DNA of 64,000 nt. Origin: Tomocerus qinae. Its lineage: Eukaryota; Arthropoda; Collembola; Entomobryomorpha; Tomoceridae. The position numbers and the translations under genes were made by a program. Position 1 is the first letter of the stretch; each line of letters starts with the position of its first letter. Below, piece by piece: positions 52,512-63,585 of the stretch. The DNA is taken from the NCBI GenBank assembly GCA_020055645.1, contig CM034549.1, forward strand, positions 28,665,930 to 28,729,929, read 5' to 3'. The notes under the pieces were generated by a model. The model searched no databases, was not told where the DNA came from, and worked only from the letters and a program-made list of their open reading frames with translations.

Positions 52512-55500
52512 TATATTTCCTTATCGTACTTATACTTTGTAGGTGGATAGAAGAGTTTGCTAAATATACAGATATAGAATATATAAATGTGCGTATAAAG
52601 AGGAGATTGAGAGGATGCCTAGCCGTAACATCGGATTAGGTGTTAAACAGAGTGCTTAAAGAAGATTATGCCATTTTTGTACAAGAAACAAGCCAGTAGT
52701 TATTCAGCAATGCCTACGTACATGTTGTTAAAAGGGGATAGCTGGATAATGAGTCGGCGTCGGCACATGTAGTTGTAATACATACAAGATAATAGAATGT
52801 AATTTATGAACGTAGTATCAACATGGAAGAGCGACTAAGAAAAAATATTGATAAAAAGTGTACATAGATACAGGCGTTAGTTCGGCATCTATTTTTAAAC
52901 AATATTCTCATACTTATTCTGATAAAATAAAGCTTATGTTGACTTGTCTCCTTTGCGTGCACAGAAGTTGGTGGGAATGTACCTATTACAAATTTACATA
53001 CGATAACTGTCTATGTACTCCCTTTCATAAGCTAAATACATAATTATTGTCTTCTATTTACCTTTATACATCTTGTAATTAATTTCTATTATCTCTCTAT
53101 CAATACTAAGTTACATAAGTAGCCATAAGTCATATCACAATTGACATTGTTGATTTAACAGTACAGGACTTCTTCTATTTACTTAAACTCTGTATAATTA
53201 TGTGTATTATAATACATTTACAATATACCTACAAAACTTTACTGTACCTTATCAAAGAATTTCTATCCAAATATATATTACGATAATATACAAATACAGG
53301 GTATTATGTCTCATACTTATAATAATGTGTAAAATTGTCCTTAATAATGACTTCTAGTTATAGTAGTATGTATAGTGTGTCATAGAATAATAATGTAGTT
53401 CAATATACATTAGCTGTACTAATAGTAACGTCAGACTCTAAATGTTTAATTAGTAGATTGCTATCAGTAATTACATAAAGTTGCAATTATATCAATAGCG
53501 AAATGTTAAATATCGTGTAATACTATTCTTCTAAATTTAGGGACATTTCAACTCCCACATCTACTGCGTATACATAATATTTCTGTAAATACTACTTGGT
53601 TAAGGCATTAATAATTTATACATCTTGTAAAGTGCTTATACTACGTATAACAAAATCAAACTTCATATCTAAACCTCTCTCTCCTGTAATAATTGTAAAC
53701 GTATCAATATCAACTAACAATACACAAAACCTATCTGTAATGTAAAGAGGCGTAACCACAATAAAAAATTCAATTATCATACCGACATCCGCACATAATA
53801 GGTTTACAGAGTGACGTAAATATGCATTCGTAGATAAAAAGTGTATATAAATAATACAAAAGTTCGTTGTGTTTAATGCATACATTTCTATACACATATT
53901 ATGCATACATATATCGCTCTAATGTTATGAGCAATGCACAAACAAATTCAATTGTATTGCCCAATTTCAAAACAGTAAATAAATCTACATTTATTCTGCA
54001 AAATACTAAAATTTAATCTATTCTTTCACATTTCATAATATTCAATACTTTCTAAACGGTTATAACTCTAGGTAATTAAGTACTAACAATACTGATAGAG
54101 GAACTCCTACATGAATTACCTTTACTATAGAGTAGACTTTCTCTCCAATTGAGTAATACTCGAACTACTTGAGTAGGATTTGATCTAACTCTCACCTGAA
54201 AGATTAAAGTCAAAGATAATTCATTAGGATTAAATGGATTAATTTAACCTTTGTATTAAGCTGCTATCTATCTCGTGAATCTGAGCTATCAACATTTTAT
54301 GTAAATCCGGCACAAAAAAACATTCATTAACTCCTTAAAGAGCCTTTCATTAACTTTTAGTAAACAATAAAAGAAACCACTTACATTTATTTCTAAACTG
54401 GTATCTCATATAGCTATTTTTTCTATTAAAATCTCTAGACTTGTCTTTACTCTATATAAACATATCACCTATTTATCATATAAGTATCACCACTCTTCTT
54501 TATTTCAATGCATTAAATTGTATAGATGATTTCGGTATACATATTTCAACATATGATACATCCCTTCGTGTATTAAACTGGAAACTGCCTTATTCATAAC
54601 ATTTGACTCGCTTGTTAATCCTCGAGATTATCTTGATAATTTTGATACAACTTGTTCAAACGTATACAAGTGCAATACTAAGGAGAAGAGCATTACTATC
54701 ATATACCTACATAGTATAGCGAGATGTGCCCATATAGAAAGCAATATGGATTACATTATAATGGGATGGGAATAGAGACTTTCTTGTCTGATAAATTAGT
54801 CTGAACTGAATAAATAGCATTAGACAAGGTGCATTGTTGATTACTCTGACAGGACACAATGGGATGAATGCATGTCTCTAAGCTGTGTATGTTAAGGAGG
54901 ACCAACTTAATGTTCAGTCGCTTAACGAACTTGAAACTTGGATTTCTTCGCCGGCGGTGTAGGAAAGGAAATGAGCGTTTACGACAACCAAACTACATAA
55001 GGTAATTACCAGTACACCTCCAATTCAACTCAAACAGATAACAATACAGCGGAAGGAAACACATAAATTCGGAATGAAGTGCACTGCACAATTAATAGCT
55101 GGGTGCACTCACAAAATATTTTACTAACAATAACTGCCTACCTTCAACAATTACGTATCCGCTATAATCTACCGTAGAACATTCCAATGCACTACCAAAG
55201 ACAAAAAGAATGCCATTTGATGAAGTCTTGTAGGGTCATCTTCAGTTATTAACAAATGGTTAATAAATATGGTAATTTTTTCCTGGTGCAGAAAATTACA
55301 CTAATTAATTTTAAAGTTTAATTGTTACAAATGTTCTACCATTTACTATAATAAACTATCAATGTATTACGAGACCACAATACGACAGTGTCGTAAAATG
55401 ACAAGATTTAAATGGAAAGTTGCATGAAAGTCAAATAATCCGGTAGGGAAGTTCCTTTTCTTTGTGTCTGATATGCAACGTTAAAAAATGCAAATAATTT

Positions 55501-56191
55501 TAGTAAAATGCTTTGAGACTTCATTGAAATTCGGAATTCTTTAATGTGATCTTTAACTCGCAAGAGCCACAGATATAAATTATCAGTCCAATAAAAATAA
55601 TCTAGAAGCAATCTATAATAATATATGGAAGGGCAAATAAATGCGTGGATATTTAGGAAGGAGAGAGAATAAATAAAATTCTCATTTGATTTAATAGTAT
55701 ATCAGATCATGCAATGAATGTAAATAGATGCGAAAACAAGGAAAAGCTTTGATATAAAAGGTTCAAGTTTCTGACCTGACGTCAGAACTTCATTACAGAG
55801 ACCTACTCTAAATTTGTTTGCGACTTGATACCTTCGGTAATGTAATGTACCTATATATCAACATCTGCAGTGATGATTATTAAAGGCCTCCCTGTCTGCA
55901 CCATGTACGTGTAAGCTTCATAAATGACAGTGGGTCAGGTCAGTGCAGACAGACATCCTTTCCAGCATCCACTACGTAATTATGTTTTACATTATTAGTT
56001 TTTGGAATGGAATAGCCCCGGAATCAGATTCCTTTCACATTCATCACACAAAATCGACAGTAATGATTTATTTCGTTAGGCAATAGGGCATTCTATATAT
56101 TATGCTGATTAGGATACCATCGTAGCATCTCTCAATCAATTTTGATTTGCCTGGCTGGGTCAGATCAGAAAAGGGCAGGGGTTGAAGCATT

Positions 56192-56196
56192 TCTTT
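56192..56196. repeat. Target site duplication, left copy (TCTTT)
   Basis: TCTTT immediately left of the left LTR equals TCTTT at 63581-63585 immediately right of the right LTR. This fits the 4-5 bp duplications made by Ty3/gypsy integrases. Confidence 0.8.
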
Positions 56197-56689
56197 ATAA
56201 CGTGGGTAAGGTTGTAGTTTAAAACTATCGGATATGCAAGTTCGTACACTCAGTAAAAGGACTTTGAATTTCATAAGATTTAGTTTTATTTTATCTTAAT
56301 AACTAATGAACACACTGAACATAGAGAAAGGAATGACTCGAATAATAGATTATAATGATTGAAATTATAAAGATAATAGAATTGGAAGGATCTCACCAAA
56401 TTACAGGATACTCAAAATACACAATTTATAAAATAATAGAAAATCAAATCAAACAGGAGCTCTTCGGTCGTCAGGTGTTGATCGCACTCTTGGACTTGCT
56501 GTAGACTCGCTGTTTGCTCAAGACACTCCAAAGATCGACTGATTGGAATTCTGCTCTCACGTCCCGTCCACATCTCACCTCCTTCCTCGTGCACCTTTTG
56601 AAATCTCCAACCCAGCATGGAGATTTCCTCCTTTCATTTCCAACTCGCACATGAGTGACTCGCAGTGCAACATTTAGAGTCACGTCACA
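56197..56689 (-). repeat. 3' LTR (493 bp)
   Basis: Begins (minus strand) TGTGACGTGACTC right after the polypurine tract and ends CCCACGTTAT. By eye it equals the other LTR except for two A/G differences near 56208 and 56214. Both ends match the partner exactly. Confidence 0.93.
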
Positions 56690-56702
56690 TCCCCCCCTCT
56701 CC
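56690..56702 (-). other. Polypurine tract
   Basis: GGAGAGGGGGGGA on the minus strand directly abuts the TGTGACG start of the 3' LTR: the expected plus-strand primer for reverse transcription. Confidence 0.85.
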
Positions 56703-57346
56703 GGAGACTCTGTATCGGGCTACAGAGGGTTTAGAAACAAGCTTCAGGAAGAGATTAGTTTGGTAACTTCAAAAAGGTTCTATCTTTGTGACACAATAGG
56801 TAGGTATTTAGGAGTAATGTTTTTAAAGATCGTGAAAGAGTATATGTATTGTAATTTGATTAGCAGGTTTTCCTTGAGCATCATAGTAACGTTTAGAATA
56901 TCCAATATGATAATATAGTGATTATACATACAGATCTGTATTCATTATCCACTAAAGATATTGCAAAAACCTCAATAGACTTATACGTTACATGCGTACA
57001 TAGGATATTGGTCAATATGATTACTATTGACTGTGTCACCGCCCCCTGATAAGTGCAACACACTTTTATTTCAGTGCTTCAGGTTCGTTCGGATCAGCAC
57101 AGCTTATAATTATATCCTATTTTGAGTCTTTCGCCCCCCGGAAGTGCAAAGTAATTCACAGGAATTACCCGAGTTCGTTCGAATAGATCTCAATGGGATT
57201 TGTACTTGTAACAAGCCATAATAAAGAACAATTATCTTATAAATAGCAGAAATGATACGTATGATGTACAATAACAATCATCATTGGAAAAATATTACAT
57301 AAATATTATAAAGAATTAACTATATTGCTCTAAGCTGCAAATAAAA

Positions 57347-60300
57347 TTATTTGGTACAATATTTACAACGATCATTTGTATTTGACCGATGGTTTGCCCT
57401 TAAGTCGTTTTGATCGACGATGTGGGACAATTTCAGACTCAATTGAGGGTGTTGGAGATGAAGAGCGAGGTAATATAGGATTGGCCTTAGGTAATAGTGT
57501 ATTGGGAGAGGAATGTGTGCCACCAAGATTTTGTGAAGCCCCAAATCTTCCTCTTCCGCAGCTAGTCCTATATCATATAAGATAACATCGTTAAAATGCG
57601 AACTATTCCCTTGTGACTCTAATGACTGTGAATCAAAATTGTTATGCAACTTAGCCGAGTCACTGATGATTTGAGACGTATCGGTTAAACGAATAGGAGG
57701 GAAATCCAGTCGAGACGAGTCTCTAGGGTGGTAACGACGAAGAAACTGAATGTGCAACGGTCCTTGAGTTGATCCATCAGGAAATATGACTTCATAGTTG
57801 AGGTCGTTGAATACTTTGTTGATTCTTGCTATTTTCTCTGAGTAGAGTGGAGCAAATCCAGCTACAATTCCTTTGGACTTCGAAGATTGCGTTACATCCT
57901 GTAAGACCACAAAATCTCCAACGATAAATGAATCCTCTCTATGCCTCTGATCATAGTATCGCTTTTGTTTCGCCTGCGCTTTCTCCAAGTTAGATCTGAC
58001 AATAGAACACATATCATTATAAATACTTTGTCGATTGAATATGTATTCTGTGGTGTGTGGTGGTAATGCCTGTAAATTAGAATTGTCATCAATTAGATTG
58101 GCATTATCGAATGGTAAGTTAGGTTTACGATTGAGCATCAATTCAAATGGAGTGAATCCAGTAGAATCATGTATTGCAGTATTCATTGCTAATTGGAAGA
58201 ATGGTAAATACCTGCTCCATTTTGAATGTTGTTGATTCTCAATGTAGCTACGAATCATGGGTTTTATTGTACGATTCGCGCGTTCTGTCAAGTTCGAGTG
58301 AGGCGTATAGATTGAAGTAAATATGTGCTTAATATGCCATTGATTGCAAAGATAATCCAAAAGATTTGCTTTCATATTCGTACCATTGTCCGAAACTAGT
58401 ACCTTTGGCATGCCATATTTACAGAAAATTTCATTTTCTAAAATCTTTGATAGACATTGGGCTGTAGCCTCTCGAATTGGGAAAATTTCTACCCATTTAG
58501 TGAATGAGTCTATGACCACCAAAATATTCCGAAATCTACCAGGTGAAGATGGAATATACGGACCCATAAGATCAATATAAATCGTATGCCACGGTGATTG
58601 AATCGGAGCTGATTTCATAAGACCAGGAGGTTTCCTATTATCATATTTGATGCGTTGGCATTTATCACATGTTTTGATGTAATTTTCCACGTAAGCTTGC
58701 ATATTCTTAAAATATACTCTACTTCGCAGTCTGTGCAACGTCTTTTCTACTCCTAAATGTCCTGAATAAGGTGAATCATGGAAGATACTAACAGCTTCTT
58801 CCCTCAACGAGTCAGGAATGACTGGTAAATATGACTCATCACGTTTTTTGTACAATATGCCCTGCAAAACTGTGAAATTGTTAGGAACTTCTTTCACAAG
58901 GCTTTGGATTGTTGGATCTTGTTTCTGCGCAGCTAATATTTTCTTTTTATCTAGAGAACAAGTTAAAACAACATTACATGCATGTGTCGGAGGAAACATG
59001 TATTCTTCATCTTTATCAACGATAATGTTGTCTGGTAACGGGTTACGTGACAAATAATCGGCTACAGTATTATCCTTGCCTTTAATGTACTGTATACAAG
59101 GACTCCAACTTTGCAACTGTATAGCCCATCTCATTAGTCGTTGAGAATTATTCTTAAAAGTATCAAGATATACTAATGCATGATGGTCTGTTTGCAAAAC
59201 AAATTCCTGTCCGTCTAGGTATTCTCTGAACCTTTCTAGAGCGTAAACAATTGCGTACAACTCCTTTTCGCAAGCAGAATAATTTTGCTGTGCAGGTTCT
59301 AAGCTTTTGCTGGCAAAACATATGACTTTTTCATCACCCTGATCGTTCAACTGGGATAATACAGCACCTACTCCTATGCCACTACCGTCAGTTCGAAGAA
59401 TGAATGGTTTGTCATAATTAGGATAAGCTAAGACTAAGTCAGTCTCTATTGCTTTTTTAAGCTCCTGGAAAGCGGTGTCAGCTTTTTCTGACCATACGAA
59501 TTTCCTTTTAGGTGAACATAATTCGTACAGGGGAGCACAAATCCCTGCTAAGCCCTCAATGAAATTGCGGTACCATCCTATAGCGCCGAGAAACTTTCTG
59601 AGTGCTTTGCGAGATTTCGGTGAAGGCTGAGCTATGATGGCGCTAACCTTTTCCGGATTCTTTTGAATGCCATTCGCGGAAACTATGTGACCCAGGTATT
59701 TCACTTTAGTTTTTCCAAATTGACATTTCGTGAGATTAATTGTGATATTTGCCTTTTTGAGTCTAGACATCACAATCTCAAGATGACGCATATGATCTGC
59801 AAATGTCTTAGAATAAATTAGGATATCATCTTGATAAACTAGAACAAAATCATCTAAGCCCGCCAGAACTTCGTGCATCAGTTTTTGGTAAGTAGCACTA
59901 GCATTTTTTAAACCAAAAGGAAGAACGGTGAATTCGAACAAGCCTTGTTCGGTCATGAATGCTGTGTATTTCCTACTCTTTCGCTCTAAAACCACTTGCC
60001 AGTAACCCTTATCAGCATCAATGACACTCAGGTATTTTGCTAAATACAGTTTCTGCAGTAAACTTTGTATTAGCGGAAGCGGATACAATTCCTGTAAAGT
60101 TAGTGAATTGATATGACGAAAGTCTATACAGAATCTCCATGAACCATCTGGTTTTTCTCGTAGGAGAACTGGAGAAGAATAGTCAGAAGTGGATGGTTGA
60201 ATGACGCCTAATTCCAACATTTGCTCTACTTGCTCATTTATTATTTTATGCTTTTTAGGTGAGGTTTTATAAGGTCTCAGTTTCTTTGGCTTTTCTTCAG

Positions 60301-60907
60301 TTAATTGGATTTTATGCGTGACTACATCAGTTCGTCCCAGCGGTGCGTCCACCACAGACGAAAACTTCCGCAACAATTTTTCAATCTCGTCTGCCTCGAA
60401 ATCTTTAAAAGATTGAAGAGCTCTAATTGGAAAATCGTTGGATCGATGAACAGTCAGCGGAAATCTTTTAATAGGCCATGTGTCAATGAAACCCCATTCA
60501 AGATTTGCCAAATCTAACATTATATTGGAAGAATGTAAGAAATCCATTCCCAATAAAACATCGGAGGAGGATTCAACAACACAGAATTGTTTTCGAAACA
60601 CCCTATCACCCATAGTGAATGAAAGCTTTATTGCACCTTTCGGCTGCATTTCACTTCCATCCAGCATAACAACTGGACCTTCTGTCCATTTCATTAATTT
60701 TTGACTTCTATTTAAAATCGAAGGAGAAATAACAGAAAGAGTTGAACCTGTATCTACAAGAGCTAAGTGAGTGTTATTTTGAAATGAAATTTCAATTTGA
60801 GGAACTATGCGATTAGGATTCTTATTGATGGAAGGATGAGTAACGACGAATCCATCTACCGTTACCCCCTTTATGCGTTTTCCGACTTGGAAGAATCTTT
60901 TGTGGAG
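57347..60907 (-). CDS. pol: Pol polyprotein: protease, RT, RNase H, integrase
   Basis: An open frame of 1186 codons from 60907, in the -1 frame relative to gag and overlapping its end by 37 bases. The protease D-T-G triad (60754-60746) lies upstream of the first Met (60694), so translation must enter by frameshift rather than at that Met. The reverse transcriptase has FCIDFRHIN, LPFGLKNA and the YQDD box (about 59836-59819). RNase H has LRTDGS, EKELYAIVYAL and TDHHAL. Integrase has the H-H-C-C finger (HDSPYSGHLG ... CDKC, about 58790-58640) and the D, D, E residues in YIDLMGP, VSDNGTN and TERANR, followed by a C-terminal domain. All catalytic residues appear intact and no stop interrupts the frame. 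The tail beyond the integrase is Pro/Leu-rich and unassigned. Confidence 0.93.
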   Translation of the reverse strand, partial: LHKRFFQVGKRIKGVTVDGFVVTHPSINKNPNRIVPQIEISFQNNTHLALVDTGSTLSVISPSILNRSQKLMKWTEGPVVMLDGSEMQPKGAIKLSFTMGDRVFRKQFCVVESSSDVLLGMDFLHSSNIMLDLANLEWGFIDTWPIKRFPLTVHRSNDFPIRALQSFKDFEADEIEKLLRKFSSVVDAPLGRTDVVTHKIQLTEEKPKKLRPYKTSPKKHKIINEQVEQMLELGVIQPSTSDYSSPVLLREKPDGSWRFCIDFRHINSLTLQELYPLPLIQSLLQKLYLAKYLSVIDADKGYWQVVLERKSRKYTAFMTEQGLFEFTVLPFGLKNASATYQKLMHEVLAGLDDFVLVYQDDILIYSKTFADHMRHLEIVMSRLKKANITINLTKCQFGKTKVKYLGHIVSANGIQKNPEKVSAIIAQPSPKSRKALRKFLGAIGWYRNFIEGLAGICAPLYELCSPKRKFVWSEKADTAFQELKKAIETDLVLAYPNYDKPFILRTDGSGIGVGAVLSQLNDQGDEKVICFASKSLEPAQQNYSACEKELYAIVYALERFREYLDGQEFVLQTDHHALVYLDTFKNNSQRLMRWAIQLQSWSPCIQYIKGKDNTVADYLSRNPLPDNIIVDKDEEYMFPPTHACNVVLTCSLDKKKILAAQKQDPTIQSLVKEVPNNFTVLQGILYKKRDESYLPVIPDSLREEAVSIFHDSPYSGHLGVEKTLHRLRSRVYFKNMQAYVENYIKTCDKCQRIKYDNRKPPGLMKSAPIQSPWHTIYIDLMGPYIPSSPGRFRNILVVIDSFTKWVEIFPIREATAQCLSKILENEIFCKYGMPKVLVSDNGTNMKANLLDYLCNQWHIKHIFTSIYTPHSNLTERANRTIKPMIRSYIENQQHSKWSRYLPFFQLAMNTAIHDSTGFTPFELMLNRKPNLPFDNANLIDDNSNLQALPPHTTEYIFNRQSIYNDMCSIVRSNLEKAQAKQKRYYDQRHREDSFIVGDFVVLQDVTQSSKSKGIVAGFAPLYSEKIARINKVFNDLNYEVIFPDGSTQGPLHIQFLRRYHPRDSSRLDFPPIRLTDTSQIISDSAKLHNNFDSQSLESQGNSSHFNDVILYDIGLAAEEEDLGLHKILVAHIPLPIHYYLRPILYYLALHLQHPQLSLKLSHIVDQNDLRANHRSNTNDRCKYCTK

Positions 60908-62976
60908 TCAGTGTCCTTTGCCTTAACCGAAGCCTTATTAGTAGAATGTGGCTTGTCCGGACACTTATAAAATGGATGATCCTCTCCACAATATTTGCAA
61001 GGATATTTCTTACCACTCTTTTTGGAAGAACCCTGTGAACCTTTATCCTCAGTACTAGCCGATTTTCCATTCTTATCATTAGACGCATTACCCTTTGCCT
61101 GTGCATTGTCTGATTTCTCAGACCTCTGACCAGAAGATTGGGAATTTTCATTTTGATTTGATGAAAATTGCTTTCCATTGGACGAAGATTTTCCTTGCCA
61201 TTTACTATGAGACTTTTCTTTATTGTTTTGCGAATTAGACTGAATTGGCTTTTCTATTTTGGAAGCATAGTGAAGCAATTCATAAATGTTAGTAGCTTTG
61301 CATCCTAACAAATGTGCCTTCATTTCAGGAAGTGCCCTTTCGGAGATGAAAGAAAGAATTGTTGAATCATCAATAGTATTCCCTGAATGCACCTTCCTAT
61401 ACAAAAGTTCAATTTCTAACGCAAATTTTTCAAAAGACTCAGTAGTCTGTTGTCGACGACTATACAGATTCTCTATAGAAGTATTAAGATTTAATGTGGA
61501 GCCATACATAGCCATGAAATGCTTTTCAAAATCATCCCACGATTTTGCTATCTGCTTAGTCCTTTTCCACCAAATATGCTGTGCCCCCTTATCAAAAACT
61601 GAATAAAGATAGAGTAGCCTATCATCACCTGAAATTCTCTTCTGTTTAAAATATACAACCAACTCAGCGAGAAAATTATCTGCTGTATCAAGTTTGGGAT
61701 CAAACTTTGGAATAGGTATATTAGAAGACGTACCTGCATAAATTATACTAGGGCGTTTTTCGTTATTAGGTTCTTTAGTCTGACTGACATTATTAACCAG
61801 GTCAGAAGGACACGCATCAATACGACTATTATTTAAATTTGTATGTCTATTACCAGAGTGACTTGAGTTTAATGGAACGAATGGAGAGATATTCTGATTA
61901 GACGGAGGAGGATTGGAATGCGGCTGTCTGCTTGCTTCTGAAGGACAGACAGGTTGACCTGCATTCGCTACCGACGCCAAAGTCTCGCCGTTTACAGCTA
62001 AAGCTTGAGTTTGGTTGTGCGGCAAAGCAGAATGACTTGAGGTGATGACGTCACGGTTATTAGTGCTGGAAGAAAAAGAATTGTCATTACTATACAATAC
62101 ATTTTGCAATTTATGAGCAATTATATTTTCCAAGTCAGAGATGGTTGGAAAATTTTTAGAATGCTTTTCGATTTTAGCTTCTAAAATGTTAATTTTGCCC
62201 ATTATTTCTTTTACGGTTCTCCCTTGCTTGACACATCGTTCATCAACCTCGCTCATAAAATCATCCAACTTTTTGTCAAGAGATTCAAGAATTTTATGAT
62301 GAATAGAAAATCTCTCTTTGACATAATCAGAAATATGTATCATTGTTCCATCATGAGAAACTAATTTCAGGTTTTCATCATGATTTTCAAAAATGTTATT
62401 GAATGTGGAATAAATTTCCTCTATTTTCTCATTGTAGGTAATTTTGAATTCATTTTGGAATACAATGTTACCCTCATTGAAAGATTTCAATTTTTGAGTG
62501 ACTTTAGACTTAAAATCATTCACCAGATCATTACATTGTTTAATATGAGTTGACAACTGTTCGTCACAAATATTGGCCGGTCTGTTTCGAGTTCGGGGAC
62601 TCCGTGGATGTGTGTGTTGGTTATCAACTGGAATAATTTCCGGTTGAGTTTGCTCAGTAGAAGGCATGGAAAGTGACGGATATAAAAATTGGTTTTTCTC
62701 GACTTCACGCAATCGAGAAGTTAATAAAACTTTACGTTCAATATCCGACATGTGAGGAAAATCAGAAATGATTTTTGCCATCAAACGAGATTCTGCATTT
62801 TTGCGCTTGGCAATGTAAGAAGGGGAACCATACACACATCGACAGATTATTGCATATAATATTTGAACAATCGCAGTCACAATTATGCCCGAAATCAGAT
62901 AACCAGAATAAGGAAAAAGTGAGTCAGACCATGTCATCATGGCCCAGTAGTGTGTGATCACTGCTGTAGTGTTCAT
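60871..62976 (-). CDS. gag: Gag polyprotein with N-terminal membrane segment
   Basis: 701 codons. Residues 24-46 form an uninterrupted hydrophobic segment (SGIIVTAIVQILYAII) with a Cys/Arg-rich flank, predicted to span a membrane. A long charged, coiled-coil-like region (about 140-300) follows. Around 430-580 is the retrotransposon Gag capsid-type domain (IPKFDPKLDTADNFLAEL, YLYSVFDKGAQHIWW, WDDFEKHFMAMYG). A zinc knuckle of the form C-x2-C-x3-H-x4-C (C660, C663, H667, C672) near the end follows a Ser/Lys/Asn-rich linker. Capsid-like domain plus knuckle make Gag secure. The membrane segment is unusual for Ty3/gypsy Gag, which is normally cytosolic. The start at 62976 is the first ATG after a leader of about 100 nt from the primer site. 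Confidence 0.9.
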   Translation of the reverse strand: MNTTAVITHYWAMMTWSDSLFPYSGYLISGIIVTAIVQILYAIICRCVYGSPSYIAKRKNAESRLMAKIISDFPHMSDIERKVLLTSRLREVEKNQFLYPSLSMPSTEQTQPEIIPVDNQHTHPRSPRTRNRPANICDEQLSTHIKQCNDLVNDFKSKVTQKLKSFNEGNIVFQNEFKITYNEKIEEIYSTFNNIFENHDENLKLVSHDGTMIHISDYVKERFSIHHKILESLDKKLDDFMSEVDERCVKQGRTVKEIMGKINILEAKIEKHSKNFPTISDLENIIAHKLQNVLYSNDNSFSSSTNNRDVITSSHSALPHNQTQALAVNGETLASVANAGQPVCPSEASRQPHSNPPPSNQNISPFVPLNSSHSGNRHTNLNNSRIDACPSDLVNNVSQTKEPNNEKRPSIIYAGTSSNIPIPKFDPKLDTADNFLAELVVYFKQKRISGDDRLLYLYSVFDKGAQHIWWKRTKQIAKSWDDFEKHFMAMYGSTLNLNTSIENLYSRRQQTTESFEKFALEIELLYRKVHSGNTIDDSTILSFISERALPEMKAHLLGCKATNIYELLHYASKIEKPIQSNSQNNKEKSHSKWQGKSSSNGKQFSSNQNENSQSSGQRSEKSDNAQAKGNASNDKNGKSASTEDKGSQGSSKKSGKKYPCKYCGEDHPFYKCPDKPHSTNKASVKAKDTDSTKDSSKSENA
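60877..60883 (-). other. Candidate -1 frameshift site GGAAAAC
   Basis: The only window in which gag can shift to the -1 pol frame is 60907-60871, between an upstream TGA in the pol frame and the gag TAA. GGAAAAC ends two codons before the gag stop and is the most slippery-looking heptamer there, though it is not a perfect X-XXY-YYZ site. A G-rich run follows just downstream. Confidence 0.4.
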
Positions 62977-63073
62977 TTTGTGAAAATATTGAAAAATTAT
63001 GAATTCAAAATTTTATACTGATACTCAATACTAGAAAAACAAATTTTTAAAAGCGTTGAGGGGTCAATTGAAA

Positions 63074-63085
63074 ACACGGTCGCCA
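63074..63085 (-). other. Primer binding site
   Basis: TGGCGACCGTGT, two bases inside the 5' LTR, is complementary to a tRNA 3' end including CCA. The TGGCGACCGTG start resembles sites attributed to tRNA-Arg in 412/mdg1-like elements (family knowledge, not checked against a tRNA here). Confidence 0.75.
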
Positions 63086-63087
63086 AT

Positions 63088-63580
63088 ATAACGTGGGTAA
63101 AGTTGTGGTTTAAAACTATCGGATATGCAAGTTCGTACACTCAGTAAAAGGACTTTGAATTTCATAAGATTTAGTTTTATTTTATCTTAATAACTAATGA
63201 ACACACTGAACATAGAGAAAGGAATGACTCGAATAATAGATTATAATGATTGAAATTATAAAGATAATAGAATTGGAAGGATCTCACCAAATTACAGGAT
63301 ACTCAAAATACACAATTTATAAAATAATAGAAAATCAAATCAAACAGGAGCTCTTCGGTCGTCAGGTGTTGATCGCACTCTTGGACTTGCTGTAGACTCG
63401 CTGTTTGCTCAAGACACTCCAAAGATCGACTGATTGGAATTCTGCTCTCACGTCCCGTCCACATCTCACCTCCTTCCTCGTGCACCTTTTGAAATCTCCA
63501 ACCCAGCATGGAGATTTCCTCCTTTCATTTCCAACTCGCACATGAGTGACTCGCAGTGCAACATTTAGAGTCACGTCACA
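63088..63580 (-). repeat. 5' LTR (493 bp)
   Basis: Same length and ends as the left LTR; it should carry the element's promoter and poly(A) signal. It contains an open frame of 68-70 codons that is also present in the other LTR and is not taken as a gene. Confidence 0.93.
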
Positions 63581-63585
63581 TCTTT
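63581..63585. repeat. Target site duplication, right copy (TCTTT)
   Basis: Matches the five bases left of the other LTR. Confidence 0.8.

Larger units (their letters stand above)
51295..56196. other. Psc 3' UTR and intergenic sequence
   Basis: Begins with the Psc 3' UTR; the first AATAAA lies at 51423-51428 and several AT-rich elements follow. The rest is AT-rich without recognisable genes. An open frame at 52424-52639 starts with a signal-peptide-like stretch but runs into an (AT)n repeat and is not accepted as a gene. Confidence 0.45.
56197..63580 (-). mobile_element. Complete Ty3/gypsy LTR retrotransposon
   Basis: A 7384-bp element in minus orientation: 5' LTR (63580-63088), primer binding site, gag, pol, polypurine tract, 3' LTR (56689-56197), flanked by a 5-bp duplication. 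The order protease, reverse transcriptase, RNase H, integrase defines Ty3/gypsy (Metaviridae). There is no env open frame: 57346-56703 between pol and the polypurine tract is non-coding. LTRs differ at only two sites and both frames are open, so the copy is very recent and may be active. It sits about 5 kb downstream of Psc, in opposite orientation. Confidence 0.95.

Noticed and set aside
52424-52639. 71-codon plus frame beginning with a signal-peptide-like MKTIVVLLCLAF
   Set aside because: The frame runs through an (AT)n microsatellite (Tyr-Ile repeats) and has no promoter or splice support.
56412-56683. 68-70 codon frames in both LTRs
   Set aside because: Present identically in both LTRs because the LTRs are duplicates; short and without domain; LTR sequence is regulatory.
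56703-57346. Possible env gene between pol and the 3' LTR
   Set aside because: Only short open frames; no membrane-protein frame of adequate length, so the element is treated as env-less.
60822-61178. 118-codon frame overlapping the gag end in the +1 frame
   Set aside because: It runs to a stop before reaching the protease, so it cannot link gag to pol; the -1 frame carries the D-T-G motif.
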